Positions 16,583 to 26,390 are shown, numbered from the stretch's first letter. The stretch: 49,580 nucleotides of DNA from Candidatus Gorgonimonas eunicellae (GCA_929200395.1 CAKMZJ010000005.1:1-49580); one strand, 5' to 3'. Made by a program: numbers and translations. The notes: a model not told the origin generated them from the sequence alone.

Positions 16583-18031
16583 ATGGACTTTACAAAAAAA
16601 AAAATAGTATACAACAATAAAGTTGTATATAACTTTGCCTTAATGGCTGTATTTTGGGGCGTTATTGGTATGGCAATAGGCCTGCTAATAGCCGGGCAAT
16701 TAATATGGCCTGAGCTTAATCTAAATTTACCATGGACGACTTTTGGTCGACTGCGGCCATTACATACAAATGCAGTTATTTTTGCATTTGGTGGCAATGT
16801 ACTGTTTGCAACATCTTATTATGTTGTTCAGCGTACTTGCTATACTGCTTTGGCATTTCCCTCTCTTGCAAAATTTACTTTTTGGGGTTGGCAGCTAGTA
16901 ATTGTCTTAGCTGCTATTTCCTTACCTTTAGGTATGACTACATCTAAGGAATACTCCGAACTAGAATGGCATATAAGTATCTTGCTGGCAATAGTATGGA
17001 TAAGTTATGCAATAGTATATTTCACTACTATTGTAAAAAGGACAACTAATCATATCTATGTAGCAAACTGGTTTTTTGGTGCTTTTATCTTAACTACAGC
17101 TGTATTGCATGTAGTAAATAGCATGTGTATACCTGTCAATTTAACTAAATCATATTCGCTATATTCTGGAGCTACCGACGCTATGATCCAATGGTGGTAT
17201 GGGCATAACGCAGTTGGCTTTTTTCTTACTGCAGGTTTTTTAGGAATAATGTATTATTTTGTTCCTAAGCAAGCACAAAGACCAGTTTATTCTTATAGGT
17301 TGTCAGTCGTGCATTTTTGGACATTAGTTGCTATTTATATTTGGGCTGGACCTCACCATTTGCACTATACAGCATTACCAGATTGGGCACAAAGTTTAGG
17401 TATGGTTATGTCGTTAATTCTACTAGCACCTTCATGGGGAGGAATGATTAATGGGATTATGACTTTATCTGGAGCATGGCATAAATTACGTACAGATCCA
17501 ATACTAAGATTTTTAGTGATTTCATTATCATTTTATGGGATGTCAACGTTTGAAGGTCCAATGATGGCAATAAAAACAGTAAATGCGGTATCGCACTATA
17601 CTGATTGGACTATTGGCCATGTGCATTCTGGTGCTTTAGGTTGGGTTGCAATGATTTCCTTTGGTGCGCTTTATCATTTAATTCCTAAATTGCTGAATCT
17701 TGACTGTATGTATAGTGTTAGATTAATTCATACCCATTTTTGGTGCGCTATTACAGGAACAGTGCTTTATGTAGTGTCTATGTGGGTTAACGGTATTTCT
17801 CAAGGCTTAATGTGGCGTGCTGTCAATGCTGACGGAACTTTAGCTTATAGCTTTATTGAATCAGTAGCTGCTAGTAAGTTTGGTTATATTGTAAGATTTA
17901 TCGGTGGTGGTTTGTTTTTAATTGGAATGTTGATCATGGCATATAACGTTTGGAAAACAACAAAAATCAAAAAACAACAAAATTTAGATGAGTCAGAGTT
18001 TGAATTAAATGCAAAGGTTGCAACATCATGA
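16583..18031 (+). CDS. ccoN: cbb3-type cytochrome c oxidase subunit I
   Basis: Catalytic subunit of the high-affinity terminal oxidase that reduces oxygen to water and pumps protons in the inner membrane. 482 residues with about 12 membrane helices. Metal ligands are visible: the low-spin haem histidine in [12 protein letters not shown] (near residue 60), CuB ligands in [10 protein letters not shown] (near 208) and GPHHLHY (near 256), and the haem histidines in [10 protein letters not shown] (near 347). First gene of ccoNOQP; its ATGA stop overlaps the ccoO start by four bases. An 11-A run lies in codons 4-8. The oxidase suggests life at low oxygen. The assembly genes ccoGHIS are not in the window. 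Confidence 0.97.
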   Translation: MDFTKKKIVYNNKVVYNFALMAVFWGVIGMAIGLLIAGQLIWPELNLNLPWTTFGRLRPLHTNAVIFAFGGNVLFATSYYVVQRTCYTALAFPSLAKFTFWGWQLVIVLAAISLPLGMTTSKEYSELEWHISILLAIVWISYAIVYFTTIVKRTTNHIYVANWFFGAFILTTAVLHVVNSMCIPVNLTKSYSLYSGATDAMIQWWYGHNAVGFFLTAGFLGIMYYFVPKQAQRPVYSYRLSVVHFWTLVAIYIWAGPHHLHYTALPDWAQSLGMVMSLILLAPSWGGMINGIMTLSGAWHKLRTDPILRFLVISLSFYGMSTFEGPMMAIKTVNAVSHYTDWTIGHVHSGALGWVAMISFGALYHLIPKLLNLDCMYSVRLIHTHFWCAITGTVLYVVSMWVNGISQGLMWRAVNADGTLAYSFIESVAASKFGYIVRFIGGGLFLIGMLIMAYNVWKTTKIKKQQNLDESEFELNAKVATS

Positions 18032-18639
18032 GATTTTATAGCTTTATAGAAAAAAATATTGGCGTGATGTCGGCATTAATGATAGTTGCAATTAGCTTTG
18101 GTACTTTAGTTGAATTAGTTCCTATGTTTTTTCAACCTGAAATTACTGAACCAATACAAGGATTAAAACCATATAGCCCATTAGAACTTGAAGGCAGAGA
18201 TGTTTATATAAAAGAAGGATGTGTTGGTTGCCATTCACAAATGATTCGCCCATTAAGAGCAGAAGTAGAACGCTACGGACACTATTCTGTAGCTGGGGAA
18301 TCAGTTTATGATCATCCATTTTTATGGGGATCAAAACGTACTGGCCCAGATTTAGCAAGAGTAGGCAACCGTTATTCTGATGAATGGCATCGAGCGCATT
18401 TAATGAATCCACGTGATGTTGTACCGCAATCTATTATGCCAGCATATCCGCATTTAGCTAAAAACATTTTAGATGCAAAAGTTACAAAAGATAAAATGCA
18501 AGCATTACAAATGATAGGTGTTCCCTATTCAGATGAAGATATAGCTAAAGCTGAGGCAGAGGTAAAAGGACGTTCTGAGTTAGATGCTCTTATAATTTAT
18601 TTGCAATCATTGGGAATTCTATTAAGAGGAGCTCAATAG
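18028..18639 (+). CDS. ccoO: cbb3-type oxidase monohaem subunit II
   Basis: Membrane-anchored cytochrome c subunit that carries electrons from CcoP to CcoN. 203 residues: one N-terminal helix (about residues 12-32), then a periplasmic domain with the haem motif CVGCH at residues 65-69 (context [17 protein letters not shown]), and the probable methionine ligand in [22 protein letters not shown]-like sequence ([16 protein letters not shown]) is characteristic of the family. Start overlaps the ccoN stop (ATGA), indicating coupled translation; ccoQ begins one base after its stop. Confidence 0.97.
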   Translation: MRFYSFIEKNIGVMSALMIVAISFGTLVELVPMFFQPEITEPIQGLKPYSPLELEGRDVYIKEGCVGCHSQMIRPLRAEVERYGHYSVAGESVYDHPFLWGSKRTGPDLARVGNRYSDEWHRAHLMNPRDVVPQSIMPAYPHLAKNILDAKVTKDKMQALQMIGVPYSDEDIAKAEAEVKGRSELDALIIYLQSLGILLRGAQ

Positions 18640-18640
18640 T

Positions 18641-18856
18641 ATGGATATTCACCTTATAAGAGGTTTTTGTACAATATTAATGCTAGTTGCTTTTTCTATA
18701 TTAATTATTTGGGCATTTAGTAAAAAACAACGCAAAGAGTTTTCACAGGCAGAAATATTGCCATTTACTAACCAACCTGTAGAAGATTATAACCAAGACG
18801 CAACTATAAAACAAAATAAATTAAAACCCTCAGCAAAAGGAGCAACAAGTGAATGA
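18641..18856 (+). CDS. ccoQ: cbb3-type oxidase subunit CcoQ
   Basis: Small single-pass subunit (71 residues) thought to stabilise the cbb3 complex. One helix at residues 8-27 is followed by the characteristic AFSKKQRKEFSQAEILPF segment. It sits between ccoO and ccoP, and its last codons overlap the ccoP start by eight bases. The C-terminal tail is longer and more polar than minimal CcoQ proteins but unremarkable. Confidence 0.9.
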   Translation: MDIHLIRGFCTILMLVAFSILIIWAFSKKQRKEFSQAEILPFTNQPVEDYNQDATIKQNKLKPSAKGATSE

Positions 18857-19781
18857 CTTTTGGCATGGCTGGGTATCAATATTAACAATCTCTTGTTTAG
18901 TACTAACGGTATTAGTACTCTGGTCTTCAGGGAGAAATCAACGCAAAGATTTAACAGAAGAAACCACTGGTCACGAATATGATGGAATAACAGAAATAGA
19001 TAACCCTTTACCTCGTTGGTGGGTATTTTTATTTATAATATTGTTAGTCTTTTCAGTATTTTATTTATGTTTGTATCCGGGTATGGGTAATTGGAAAGGC
19101 CTATTAAATTGGAGTTCTGCTTCCGAGCTAGATCGAGCACAAAAAAAGCACAACCACCGATTTGCGCCACAGTTTGAACGTTATTATAATAACTCTTTTG
19201 ATGAGTTAATAGATAACCCTAAAGCCATGCAAATAGGTGAACGTATTTTTATTAATAACTGTTCAGTTTGCCATGCTATAGATGCTGGTGGTAGATTTGG
19301 TTTCCCTAATTTACGTAATAATGATTGGTTATTTGGTGGTAGTCCAGAACAAATAGAGCAAACTATATTACATGGTCGTAAAGGACAAATGCCAGCTTGG
19401 AAAGATATGCTTTCTGAGAAACAAATACAGCAAGTAGCATTTTATGTAAGAGGGTTATCTAATTTAACAACTAATGCCACAGCTACAGATTTAGAACAAG
19501 GCAAACAAATATTTCATGAAAGCTGCGCTCTTTGTCATAATCCAGAGGGTACTGGAAATCACCTATTGGGGGCACCAGATTTAACTAATAATATTTGGTT
19601 GTATGGTTCATCTCAGATACAAGTAGAATATACTATACGCAACGGCAGGCAAGGAGTAATGCCTGCTTGGCAAGATGTTCTAGGACAACATAAAGTGCGA
19701 ATAGTTGCCGCATATATTTATAGTCTTAACCAAGATGCTGAAGACCAAGATGTTGCTAACAAAAATATTGAGGTTGAATAA
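18849..19781 (+). CDS. ccoP: cbb3-type oxidase dihaem subunit III
   Basis: Dihaem cytochrome c that accepts electrons for the cbb3 oxidase. 310 residues. Two N-terminal helices (about residues 8-25 and 57-76) enclose the conserved GHEYDGITEIDNPLPRWW. The two haem sites are CSVCH at 138-142 and CALCH at 226-230, with axial methionine contexts GQMPAW and GVMPAW. Begins with GTG at 18849, preceded by AAGGAG six bases upstream and overlapping the end of ccoQ. Ends the ccoNOQP operon; a palindromic repeat follows the stop. Confidence 0.97.
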   Translation: MNDFWHGWVSILTISCLVLTVLVLWSSGRNQRKDLTEETTGHEYDGITEIDNPLPRWWVFLFIILLVFSVFYLCLYPGMGNWKGLLNWSSASELDRAQKKHNHRFAPQFERYYNNSFDELIDNPKAMQIGERIFINNCSVCHAIDAGGRFGFPNLRNNDWLFGGSPEQIEQTILHGRKGQMPAWKDMLSEKQIQQVAFYVRGLSNLTTNATATDLEQGKQIFHESCALCHNPEGTGNHLLGAPDLTNNIWLYGSSQIQVEYTIRNGRQGVMPAWQDVLGQHKVRIVAAYIYSLNQDAEDQDVANKNIEVE

Positions 19782-19788
19782 AAATAAC

Positions 19789-19811
19789 TACACCTTCAGT
19801 TTGAAGGTGTA
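19789..19811. repeat. ACACCTTCA palindromic repeat, copy 1
   Basis: Ten-base perfect stem TACACCTTCA/TGAAGGTGTA with a GTT loop, eight bases after the ccoP stop. The same stem recurs at 36065-36093 and, degraded, at 30655-30671, so it belongs to a dispersed family. It may also serve as the cco terminator, although no T-run follows. Confidence 0.65.
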
Positions 19812-19972
19812 AGAAAATTAAAAGTTGTCTGGTAAATTAATTGCTGATATTACTATTGCATTTCTTCTGGTTTTGGGGTTATCTATAGTAATGGAGTAAA
19901 AATAAATAGAATATTTTTTACTAGTGTAAGATGAATACAAAATATTAATTACCTTAAATAAAGAGTTATGCC

Positions 19973-20443
19973 ATGAAATACAAATTTTGCTGGTTGTATC
20001 TTGTTATAGTTTATTTACAAATATTTTCTTCGTTGTCTGTTTATGCTCATTGCCAACTGCCTTGTGGTATTTATGATGATAATGCAAGAGTGAAAATGAT
20101 GCTTGAAGACTCTGATCTTATTACTAAAGCTATCAAAGAAATAGAAGAGCTTGCTAAAAATAACGATACTATCTCAAAAGCTCAACTAATTCGCTGGGTA
20201 ATAAATAAAGAAAAACATGCTAATCATATTATTGAAATAATTAGTGATTATTTTTTAACTCAAAGAATTAAGCCTACACAAAAAGATTATCAAGAACGTT
20301 TAGCAAAGCATCATGCGATTATACTTACAGCGGTAACGGCTAAACAAAAGATTGATAGCGATACAGCAACGGCATTACACCATGCTGTATTAGCTTTATT
20401 AGATTATTATCCTGAAGAGCATCTAGAGCATCATCATCATTAG
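19973..20443 (+). CDS. sodN: Nickel superoxide dismutase with signal peptide
   Basis: Removes superoxide. The nickel hook is unmistakable: HCQLPCGIYDD at residues 26-36, matching the family H-C-x-x-P-C-G-x-Y that supplies the His1 amine and imidazole, Cys2 and Cys6 ligands. The rest (ITKAIKEIEEL, INKEKHANHIIEIISDYF) is the four-helix Ni-SOD body; the mature part is 131 residues. In classical Ni-SOD, His1 is exposed by a dedicated protease (SodX). Here the hook is preceded by a 25-residue Sec-type signal ending SVYA, so signal peptidase I would create His1 directly and deliver the enzyme to the periplasm. The C-terminus is histidine-rich (HLEHHHH), possibly for nickel. No sodX is nearby. Ends ten bases from the convergent secretion operon. 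Confidence 0.9.
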   Translation: MKYKFCWLYLVIVYLQIFSSLSVYAHCQLPCGIYDDNARVKMMLEDSDLITKAIKEIEELAKNNDTISKAQLIRWVINKEKHANHIIEIISDYFLTQRIKPTQKDYQERLAKHHAIILTAVTAKQKIDSDTATALHHAVLALLDYYPEEHLEHHHH

Positions 20444-20453
20444 TTTGATAAAG

Positions 20454-21932
20454 TTACCTTTCAGTAAAAGCAGTTTGTTTTGCTCTTAAAATAGGTTTAA
20501 GAATATAATCCATAAAAGTTTTTTTGCCAGTGATAATATCTACTGTGCCACGCATACCAGGAATTATATCCAACTGCTTGTTAGCTATTTGTAAAAAGTT
20601 ATTATCTGTTCTGACATTAACCAGATAATAGCTATTACCTTTTTCATCTTCATGAGTATCAGCGCTTATATGCTCGACTTTACCTTTTAGCCCGCCATAA
20701 ATTGCAAAATCATATGCGGTTAATTTTACGACAGCAGGCATGCCCTCTGTTAAAAAGCCAATATCTTTAGGGTTAATCTGTACTTCAACTAGCAAATTGT
20801 TTTCAACAGGAACTATTTCCATTAAGCTCATTCCTGGTTGAGCGACTCCGCCTTCTGTACTGATAAATATTTTTTTAATAATCCCATTCATAGGCGATTT
20901 AACTAAAGTTCTTTCTAGTTGATCTTCTAAAGAAAGAGTATTTTGACGTAGTTGATCGAGGTTAACCGCTGTTTCTTTTATTTCTTCTGATAATTCTGAA
21001 CGAAAATTTAATTTTAGCTCATCTAGTTTGGATTTTGCTTCTTGATGTATAGAATCTAGCTTAGGTATGCTAAGTTTCACTTGATTCTTATCACGCTCTA
21101 TTTCTGTAGCACGTTGTTGTAATTGTAAAAACTCAACTCGTGAAACAACTCCTTCTTCTAATAAAGGCTTGGTAAGCTCGATTTCACTTTCAATTAAACC
21201 ATAGCTTTTTTCAAGAAATTGTAACTGTGATTTAGCGGAGTTAATTTCATACTGTGCTTGATGTATTTGTCTATTAAGTATATCTTGTTCCGCCTGAAAA
21301 CTTTGTTTACGGTTATTATAGATAGTAGTTTCACGTGCTATATAATCAGCATATTTATTTAATTCTTTGGGGAATTTAAGCTCAGAATTATTTATTTCTG
21401 CTTCTAGTCGTGACATTTTAGCTAAGTCACTAAAATACTCAAATGATTTTTCATGGAATGAAGAGCTAAATCTAGTGTTATCTAGTTGTGCTAAAGGTTG
21501 ATTAGCTTTAACAATGTCTCCTTCTTTTACAAACAATTTTTTTAAAATACCGCCTTCTAAGTTTTGTATCACTTGAATTTTAGAAGATGGTATTATTATA
21601 CCTTCGCCACGGGTTATTTCTTCCATTGTAGAGAAATTTGCCCATAATACCGCAGCAATAAGAAAAGCAAATAATGTGTAAATTATTAAGCTTCCACCTG
21701 TAGAAGGTTTAATCAGTACTGATGCTGATGAGTCAGAGATGTATTCTAATTCATCTTGATCTATTGCTTCTGCTTTGTTGTTATTTACAGGTTGTTCAGT
21801 ATTTTTTAACTGTTGAGTATTATCTTTAGGATGCATTTGGTTTTGCTTTGAATCTTGATGTTTTGTATTTTGTGCATTCTTGTCTTGAGGCGTATGATCT
21901 GCCTGTTGTTGCTTTTTAGTATCTTTAGTCAT
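20454..21932 (-). CDS. Type I secretion membrane fusion protein (HlyD/LapC family)
   Basis: 492-residue periplasmic adaptor linking an ABC exporter to a TolC-like outer membrane channel. Layout: a hydrophilic Gln/Asn/Lys-rich cytoplasmic tail (residues 1-70, unusually long), one membrane helix at about 80-100, the conserved ITRGEGIIIPSSKIQVIQNLEGG segment, a biotinyl-lipoyl-like half, a long coiled coil (about 170-330), and the C-terminal half including VKSPMNGIIKKIF and IIPGMRGTVDIITG. AGGAA lies six bases before the ATG. It follows the ABC transporter by ten bases on the same strand. No TolC/LapE-type channel gene is in the window. Confidence 0.9.
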   Translation of the reverse strand: MTKDTKKQQQADHTPQDKNAQNTKHQDSKQNQMHPKDNTQQLKNTEQPVNNNKAEAIDQDELEYISDSSASVLIKPSTGGSLIIYTLFAFLIAAVLWANFSTMEEITRGEGIIIPSSKIQVIQNLEGGILKKLFVKEGDIVKANQPLAQLDNTRFSSSFHEKSFEYFSDLAKMSRLEAEINNSELKFPKELNKYADYIARETTIYNNRKQSFQAEQDILNRQIHQAQYEINSAKSQLQFLEKSYGLIESEIELTKPLLEEGVVSRVEFLQLQQRATEIERDKNQVKLSIPKLDSIHQEAKSKLDELKLNFRSELSEEIKETAVNLDQLRQNTLSLEDQLERTLVKSPMNGIIKKIFISTEGGVAQPGMSLMEIVPVENNLLVEVQINPKDIGFLTEGMPAVVKLTAYDFAIYGGLKGKVEHISADTHEDEKGNSYYLVNVRTDNNFLQIANKQLDIIPGMRGTVDIITGKKTFMDYILKPILRAKQTAFTER

Positions 21933-21942
21933 GGTTCTATTC

Positions 21943-24120
21943 CTAGTTTATTTTTAACTTACCTTGTTTTAATGCTTCATGTATTTGTTGTTTTGCGCCA
22001 TCAGCTACAACTTTTCCATGATCCATGACAATTAATCTATCTACTAAATCTAACATTGAAGATTTATGAGTTACCAAAATAACAGTTTTATCTTTGCAAA
22101 ATTCTTTTAACTGTTTACGTATTTGTACTTCAGATGTATTATCCATTGAGCTTGATGGTTCATCTAATAAAATTATTGGAGGGTCTAAAAGTATTGCTCT
22201 AGCTAAAGCAATGGCTTGTCGTTGTCCACCAGATAAATTACTGCCTCTTTCTGCAACTATCATATCTAAACCATTAGGGTGTTTATTTGTAAAGGCACTC
22301 ACTCCAGAAACTTGGGCTGCTCTTAATACTTTTTCGTCATCTATATGGTCGGCACCGAATTTGATGTTATCACGAATACTACCATAAAACAGATGAATAT
22401 CTTGCGACATGTAGCCAATATTAGCTCTTAAAGTTATAGGGTTTATTTGGTTTATATCTATGCCATCGATGAGCAAGGATCCTTCAGAAACATCATAAAG
22501 GTTTAAGAGTAATTTTTGTATTGTGGTTTTTCCAGAACCAACTCTACCAATTATACCGATCTTTTCACCTGATTTAACGGTTATAGAAATATTTTTTAAA
22601 ATTTTTGATTCTTGATCAGGATAAGCAAAATCTACAGCTTCAAATTGTATATCCCCTTTTAAATTAGCTCTACTAATATAGCTTTTAGTATTGTCTCTTT
22701 CACTAGGTAAATCCATAATATCATTTAAACTAGTTAAGCTAGCTTTTGATTGATTGTATCTAGTTGCTAATCCAGCTATTTGCGCCATTGGAGCTAGGCA
22801 TCTGCCTGTTAGCATCACCGTAGCTATTAATCCGCCCATAGAAAGTTCGCCTTCTGCTATTAAATACACACCAAATACGATGCAACATACATTAGCAACT
22901 TGTTGTACAAATGCACTAAACATTGTAGCCGAGCTAGTAATTAATTTAGTTTTACTACTGCAATGAGCTATATGGCTAACTGCTTTTTCCCATTTATATT
23001 GAATAGAGCTTTCTGCTTGGTTTATTTTAACAGCTTCTAGTCCCGATAAGCTTTCAATTAAAGTAGCATTTTTTTGAGCATTAGATCTAATACTTTCTTC
23101 TATTGATGCTTTAAGTGGAGACTGTATTATAAAGCTATACAAGCCTATAATTATCATACTTGTAAGAGGAACTATGGCTAAATTGCCAGATAATATAAAA
23201 ATAATAGCTAGTATTATTAAGGTAAATGGTAAATCTACTAGAGTAGTGATAGTTGTTGAAGTTATAAAATCTCTAATACTTTCAAAATCTTGTAAATTAC
23301 GAGCAAATGATCCTACAGAATTTGGCTTTGCCTTCATTTTTAAGCCTAAAACTTTTTCCATAATTTTTGAGGATAATATTACATCTGATTTTTTACCAGC
23401 TAAATCGATAAAATAACTTCGTAGCATTTTTAAGATAAAATCAAACACATAAGCTACAGCCACACCGATAGCTAAGAACCATAAAGTTTCAAATGCTAAG
23501 TTAGGCACTACACGGTCATATACGTTCATTACAAATAAGGGGTTAAGCACTACAAATAAGTTTATTAATAAAGACGCTATTAATACATCTCTGTATATTT
23601 TCCATGATTTTAGAATAGTACCCCAAAACCAATGGCCAGTTTTAACATCTAATGAGGCTTTAGTTCTGCTGTCGTATTTTTGATCTTCTTTAAGATAGAT
23701 TACATATCCAGAATAAAACTGTTGTAATTTTTCTATGTTTACAGTTTGTACGACATCGCTAAGTTCAGGGACAATGATTTTAGCTGTATTTTCTTTATTA
23801 TTTACATTTACGAGGATGCAAGCATTTTTATTTTTAAGTAGTAATATGGCAGGTAACACTAAATCAGGTATTTTAGCTAAACAGCGTTTTTTTAATTTGC
23901 TAGAAAAACCAGCTCTTTGAGCTGATCTTATAGCATTATCTACACTGAGTTTACCTTGTTCTAATGGCAAGCCATTTTTTAATGATTCTTTAGATGCGCT
24001 AGCACCATAGCTTTTTATAATTGTAGTTAAGCACTCTAATAGAGGGTCTAGATTATCATTGCTTTGATTTTCAAAGCTCCAAGAATTTTTTGGGATATTA
24101 GCATCTATAGCATGATTCAT
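21943..24120 (-). CDS. Type I secretion ABC transporter/permease (LapB/LssB type)
   Basis: 725-residue inner-membrane exporter for large adhesins or toxins. Domains in order: an N-terminal C39-peptidase-like domain (about 25-145) in which the catalytic cysteine position reads as DPLLECL without the usual peptidase QxxxxC context, so it is probably a non-cleaving docking domain; a six-helix permease (about 165-450); and an ATPase domain with Walker A GRVGSGKTT (near 520), signature LSGGQRQAIALARA, Walker B IILLDEP and switch ILVTHKS. This is the arrangement of LapB of Pseudomonas and LssB of Legionella, which export RTX giant adhesins. No RTX substrate is encoded here. AAGGTAGG precedes the ATG. 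Confidence 0.93.
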   Translation of the reverse strand: MNHAIDANIPKNSWSFENQSNDNLDPLLECLTTIIKSYGASASKESLKNGLPLEQGKLSVDNAIRSAQRAGFSSKLKKRCLAKIPDLVLPAILLLKNKNACILVNVNNKENTAKIIVPELSDVVQTVNIEKLQQFYSGYVIYLKEDQKYDSRTKASLDVKTGHWFWGTILKSWKIYRDVLIASLLINLFVVLNPLFVMNVYDRVVPNLAFETLWFLAIGVAVAYVFDFILKMLRSYFIDLAGKKSDVILSSKIMEKVLGLKMKAKPNSVGSFARNLQDFESIRDFITSTTITTLVDLPFTLIILAIIFILSGNLAIVPLTSMIIIGLYSFIIQSPLKASIEESIRSNAQKNATLIESLSGLEAVKINQAESSIQYKWEKAVSHIAHCSSKTKLITSSATMFSAFVQQVANVCCIVFGVYLIAEGELSMGGLIATVMLTGRCLAPMAQIAGLATRYNQSKASLTSLNDIMDLPSERDNTKSYISRANLKGDIQFEAVDFAYPDQESKILKNISITVKSGEKIGIIGRVGSGKTTIQKLLLNLYDVSEGSLLIDGIDINQINPITLRANIGYMSQDIHLFYGSIRDNIKFGADHIDDEKVLRAAQVSGVSAFTNKHPNGLDMIVAERGSNLSGGQRQAIALARAILLDPPIILLDEPSSSMDNTSEVQIRKQLKEFCKDKTVILVTHKSSMLDLVDRLIVMDHGKVVADGAKQQIHEALKQGKLKIN

Positions 24121-24241
24121 AAATCAAACCTACCTTGTTAACAATAAAAATATATCTTTGCTAATATCGGTAGCTATTTGTTGGATTAAATTATTTTTAA
24201 TTTGTAAATGGTAAATTTATTTATATTTAGGAGGCGCAATA

Positions 24242-24397
24242 TTGAATTTATTTAAGAGTTATATATTAATAAAATATACGCCTTTTGATACGTTTTTGCT
24301 CTATACTTTGTTATATAAGAAGTGTAAATTTCACAAAGTTATTGTGCTTGTGCTCATTTGTAGATCAAACGGTTATTTATTGATTAAGGTAAAATAA
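24242..24397 (+). CDS. Possible small protein with perfect ribosome binding site
   Basis: A 51-codon frame starting at TTG 24242 and ending at TAA 24395-24397. Its support is a perfect AGGAGG at 24229-24234, seven bases before the TTG, which is rare in this AT-rich DNA. The product is basic (about ten lysines), has a hydrophobic middle (VIVLVLI near residues 33-39) and two cysteines, and resembles no family I know. It lies in the divergent region between the secretion operon and the 617-residue gene. Coding status is uncertain. Confidence 0.3.
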   Translation: MNLFKSYILIKYTPFDTFLLYTLLYKKCKFHKVIVLVLICRSNGYLLIKVK

Positions 24398-24462
24398 TAA
24401 TTTAAATACGAGTAAATAAATGCATGATGAATGAATTTAAGTATTGATGAATAGAGGGTTTT

Positions 24463-26316
24463 ATGTCTAGTAATTCAGTTAACAATACCGCAAAAACACC
24501 TCCTTCAAAACCAATAGATAAGCAACAGCCTATTACTCAGACGGAAGCAAATCAATCTGTTACTGTTATGCTAGATGTATCAAAGAGGATACCAGAATAT
24601 AGTAGCGTAGAAGTACCTGATGTTCCCATAAAAGATCGTAGTATTACAGCCTCATCAAAGCAGGATATAATAAAAGAATTAGATAATATAAATAAGAGTA
24701 ATGTTGATGAAGTGGGTCGTAAAGTATCTGATGCTATTAAAAAAGGATCTACTGCAGAATTATTTGTTTTATTTAATAAGATTAATAGCTTAGATCCGAA
24801 AGATAAAGCTATACAAGAGCTAAAAGATATTGCCCTTAATCACGTACCGGTAAGATGGTCGCAGTTACTAATAGATGCTGACGAATTAACATCGAGTGTT
24901 AAACTTGCATACAGGCAAATAAATAAAGAAGTCAGTTTTTTTAAACAAAAAAAATTTAATGTTGATACAACAGGAGTACATAAGGAAATAGAACAATCTT
25001 TTATAAAAATGCTTGATGAACAAAAACATGTAGATAAAACATTGAAGCCTGAAAAAAATTCTGTAATTATTAGTGAGAAGACTAATAATAAAGTATATGA
25101 AATAACAGCTTATTTTCATAATAATGTATCAAGTTTGTTAGATAAAACAGCAGTTAATAATCACCAACAAAAGACAAAGAACGAAATATCTAGCTTGCTT
25201 GAGTTATATGAAGCTAATGTTGCTTATGCTGATGGAAGTATAGCAGAATGTGAAACTAAAATTGATACAGCTGTTACTTTATCTGAAGTAGCTTCGGAAA
25301 AACATTCTGCATGCTTGCAATCATTGGATACTTTATTAAAGTATACTAGCGATAGAAAAAAAATATTAGATGATATAACTTCTGCTAAAAAAGATAAAAC
25401 AAATAAAGGTAGTATTATGTCATTTTTAACTAAGCTATCTAACTTATTTAAAAAGTCTCCTGTAGCACCTAAAATCATAACAGACGAGAATAAAATTATT
25501 TCAGGTATTGATTATTTTAACCAGAATAATGAGTTAAATGTAGGATATACAACACAATTAGCTGATGAACTTATAGCGGTTGATGAAAGTTTTAAAGCAA
25601 CTCCAAGATATAACTCCTTAAAAGATGATACTACTGAATATAAAACTCCTCTTGAATTTTTACAAAATAATGATAATACATTAAATAATTATCATTTATA
25701 CCGTGAAGCATCTAGAGTGCATAAAAATCTTGGGGTTACAAATAGAAAAAATATAAGAATTGCAGTAGATCACATTAGTAAATTCATAAAAAAACATCAA
25801 GTATCTATACAAGATACCAAAGGGAAAAGCAGTATAATTTTTGAGTCTGCATTTAAAAAAACAATGGATAAATTATTTCCTGAAGCAAATTCCACATATG
25901 AAAAAACAAATACATCAAAAATAATATCTGAATATTCAAAGCAATTATCTAATATAGTTAGTAGCTTAGGTGAAGTTAGTGATCAATTAGGTATAGATAT
26001 AAATGCTATTAATGCTACAGAGCTAAAATCTGAGGTGATCGATACTATTAAAGATGAAGATATTCAATGGAATTATAGCACCGAGATACAATCTACTAGC
26101 TCAGATATTTCAAATGAGCTTAATAACGCTACTACAGAAGATATAGCAAAAATTAACAGTGATTCTGCTAAAGAGGCATCTAGCTTAAGAACTGATATTT
26201 TAGATCTTCTTAATAATAAACCCGAAATAAATACTCAAGATGAAACAAATATGCAGGGGCTATTTAGTAGGGCATTAAATTTTGCTAGTAACATATTTAT
26301 GAAAAAAAAACCGTAA
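24463..26316 (+). CDS. Large coiled-coil protein of unknown function (effector candidate)
   Basis: 617 residues, soluble, very rich in Lys, Ser, Asp and Asn. The first 65 residues are low in hydrophobics (Thr/Pro/Gln-rich) and probably disordered. Long helical, coiled-coil-like segments follow at about 70-130, 155-300 and 420-600. There is no signal peptide, RTX glycine-rich repeat or enzyme motif. AGAGGG lies six bases before the ATG. It is transcribed away from the type I secretion genes, but lacks the features of a type I substrate, so adjacency alone does not link them. Composition and isolation suggest a lineage-specific effector; that is inference. Confidence 0.65.
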   Translation: MSSNSVNNTAKTPPSKPIDKQQPITQTEANQSVTVMLDVSKRIPEYSSVEVPDVPIKDRSITASSKQDIIKELDNINKSNVDEVGRKVSDAIKKGSTAELFVLFNKINSLDPKDKAIQELKDIALNHVPVRWSQLLIDADELTSSVKLAYRQINKEVSFFKQKKFNVDTTGVHKEIEQSFIKMLDEQKHVDKTLKPEKNSVIISEKTNNKVYEITAYFHNNVSSLLDKTAVNNHQQKTKNEISSLLELYEANVAYADGSIAECETKIDTAVTLSEVASEKHSACLQSLDTLLKYTSDRKKILDDITSAKKDKTNKGSIMSFLTKLSNLFKKSPVAPKIITDENKIISGIDYFNQNNELNVGYTTQLADELIAVDESFKATPRYNSLKDDTTEYKTPLEFLQNNDNTLNNYHLYREASRVHKNLGVTNRKNIRIAVDHISKFIKKHQVSIQDTKGKSSIIFESAFKKTMDKLFPEANSTYEKTNTSKIISEYSKQLSNIVSSLGEVSDQLGIDINAINATELKSEVIDTIKDEDIQWNYSTEIQSTSSDISNELNNATTEDIAKINSDSAKEASSLRTDILDLLNNKPEINTQDETNMQGLFSRALNFASNIFMKKKP

Positions 26317-26390
26317 GATGAAATAGATAGTATTCCAAATTTTCCGTGGTAGTGTTCGTAAATCTGTGGCATTGTTTGATAAATAATTAT

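Noticed and set aside
24463-26316. 617-residue protein as substrate of the neighbouring type I exporter
   Set aside because: No RTX nonapeptides, no C-terminal secretion signal pattern and no repeats of an adhesin; adjacency alone is not enough.
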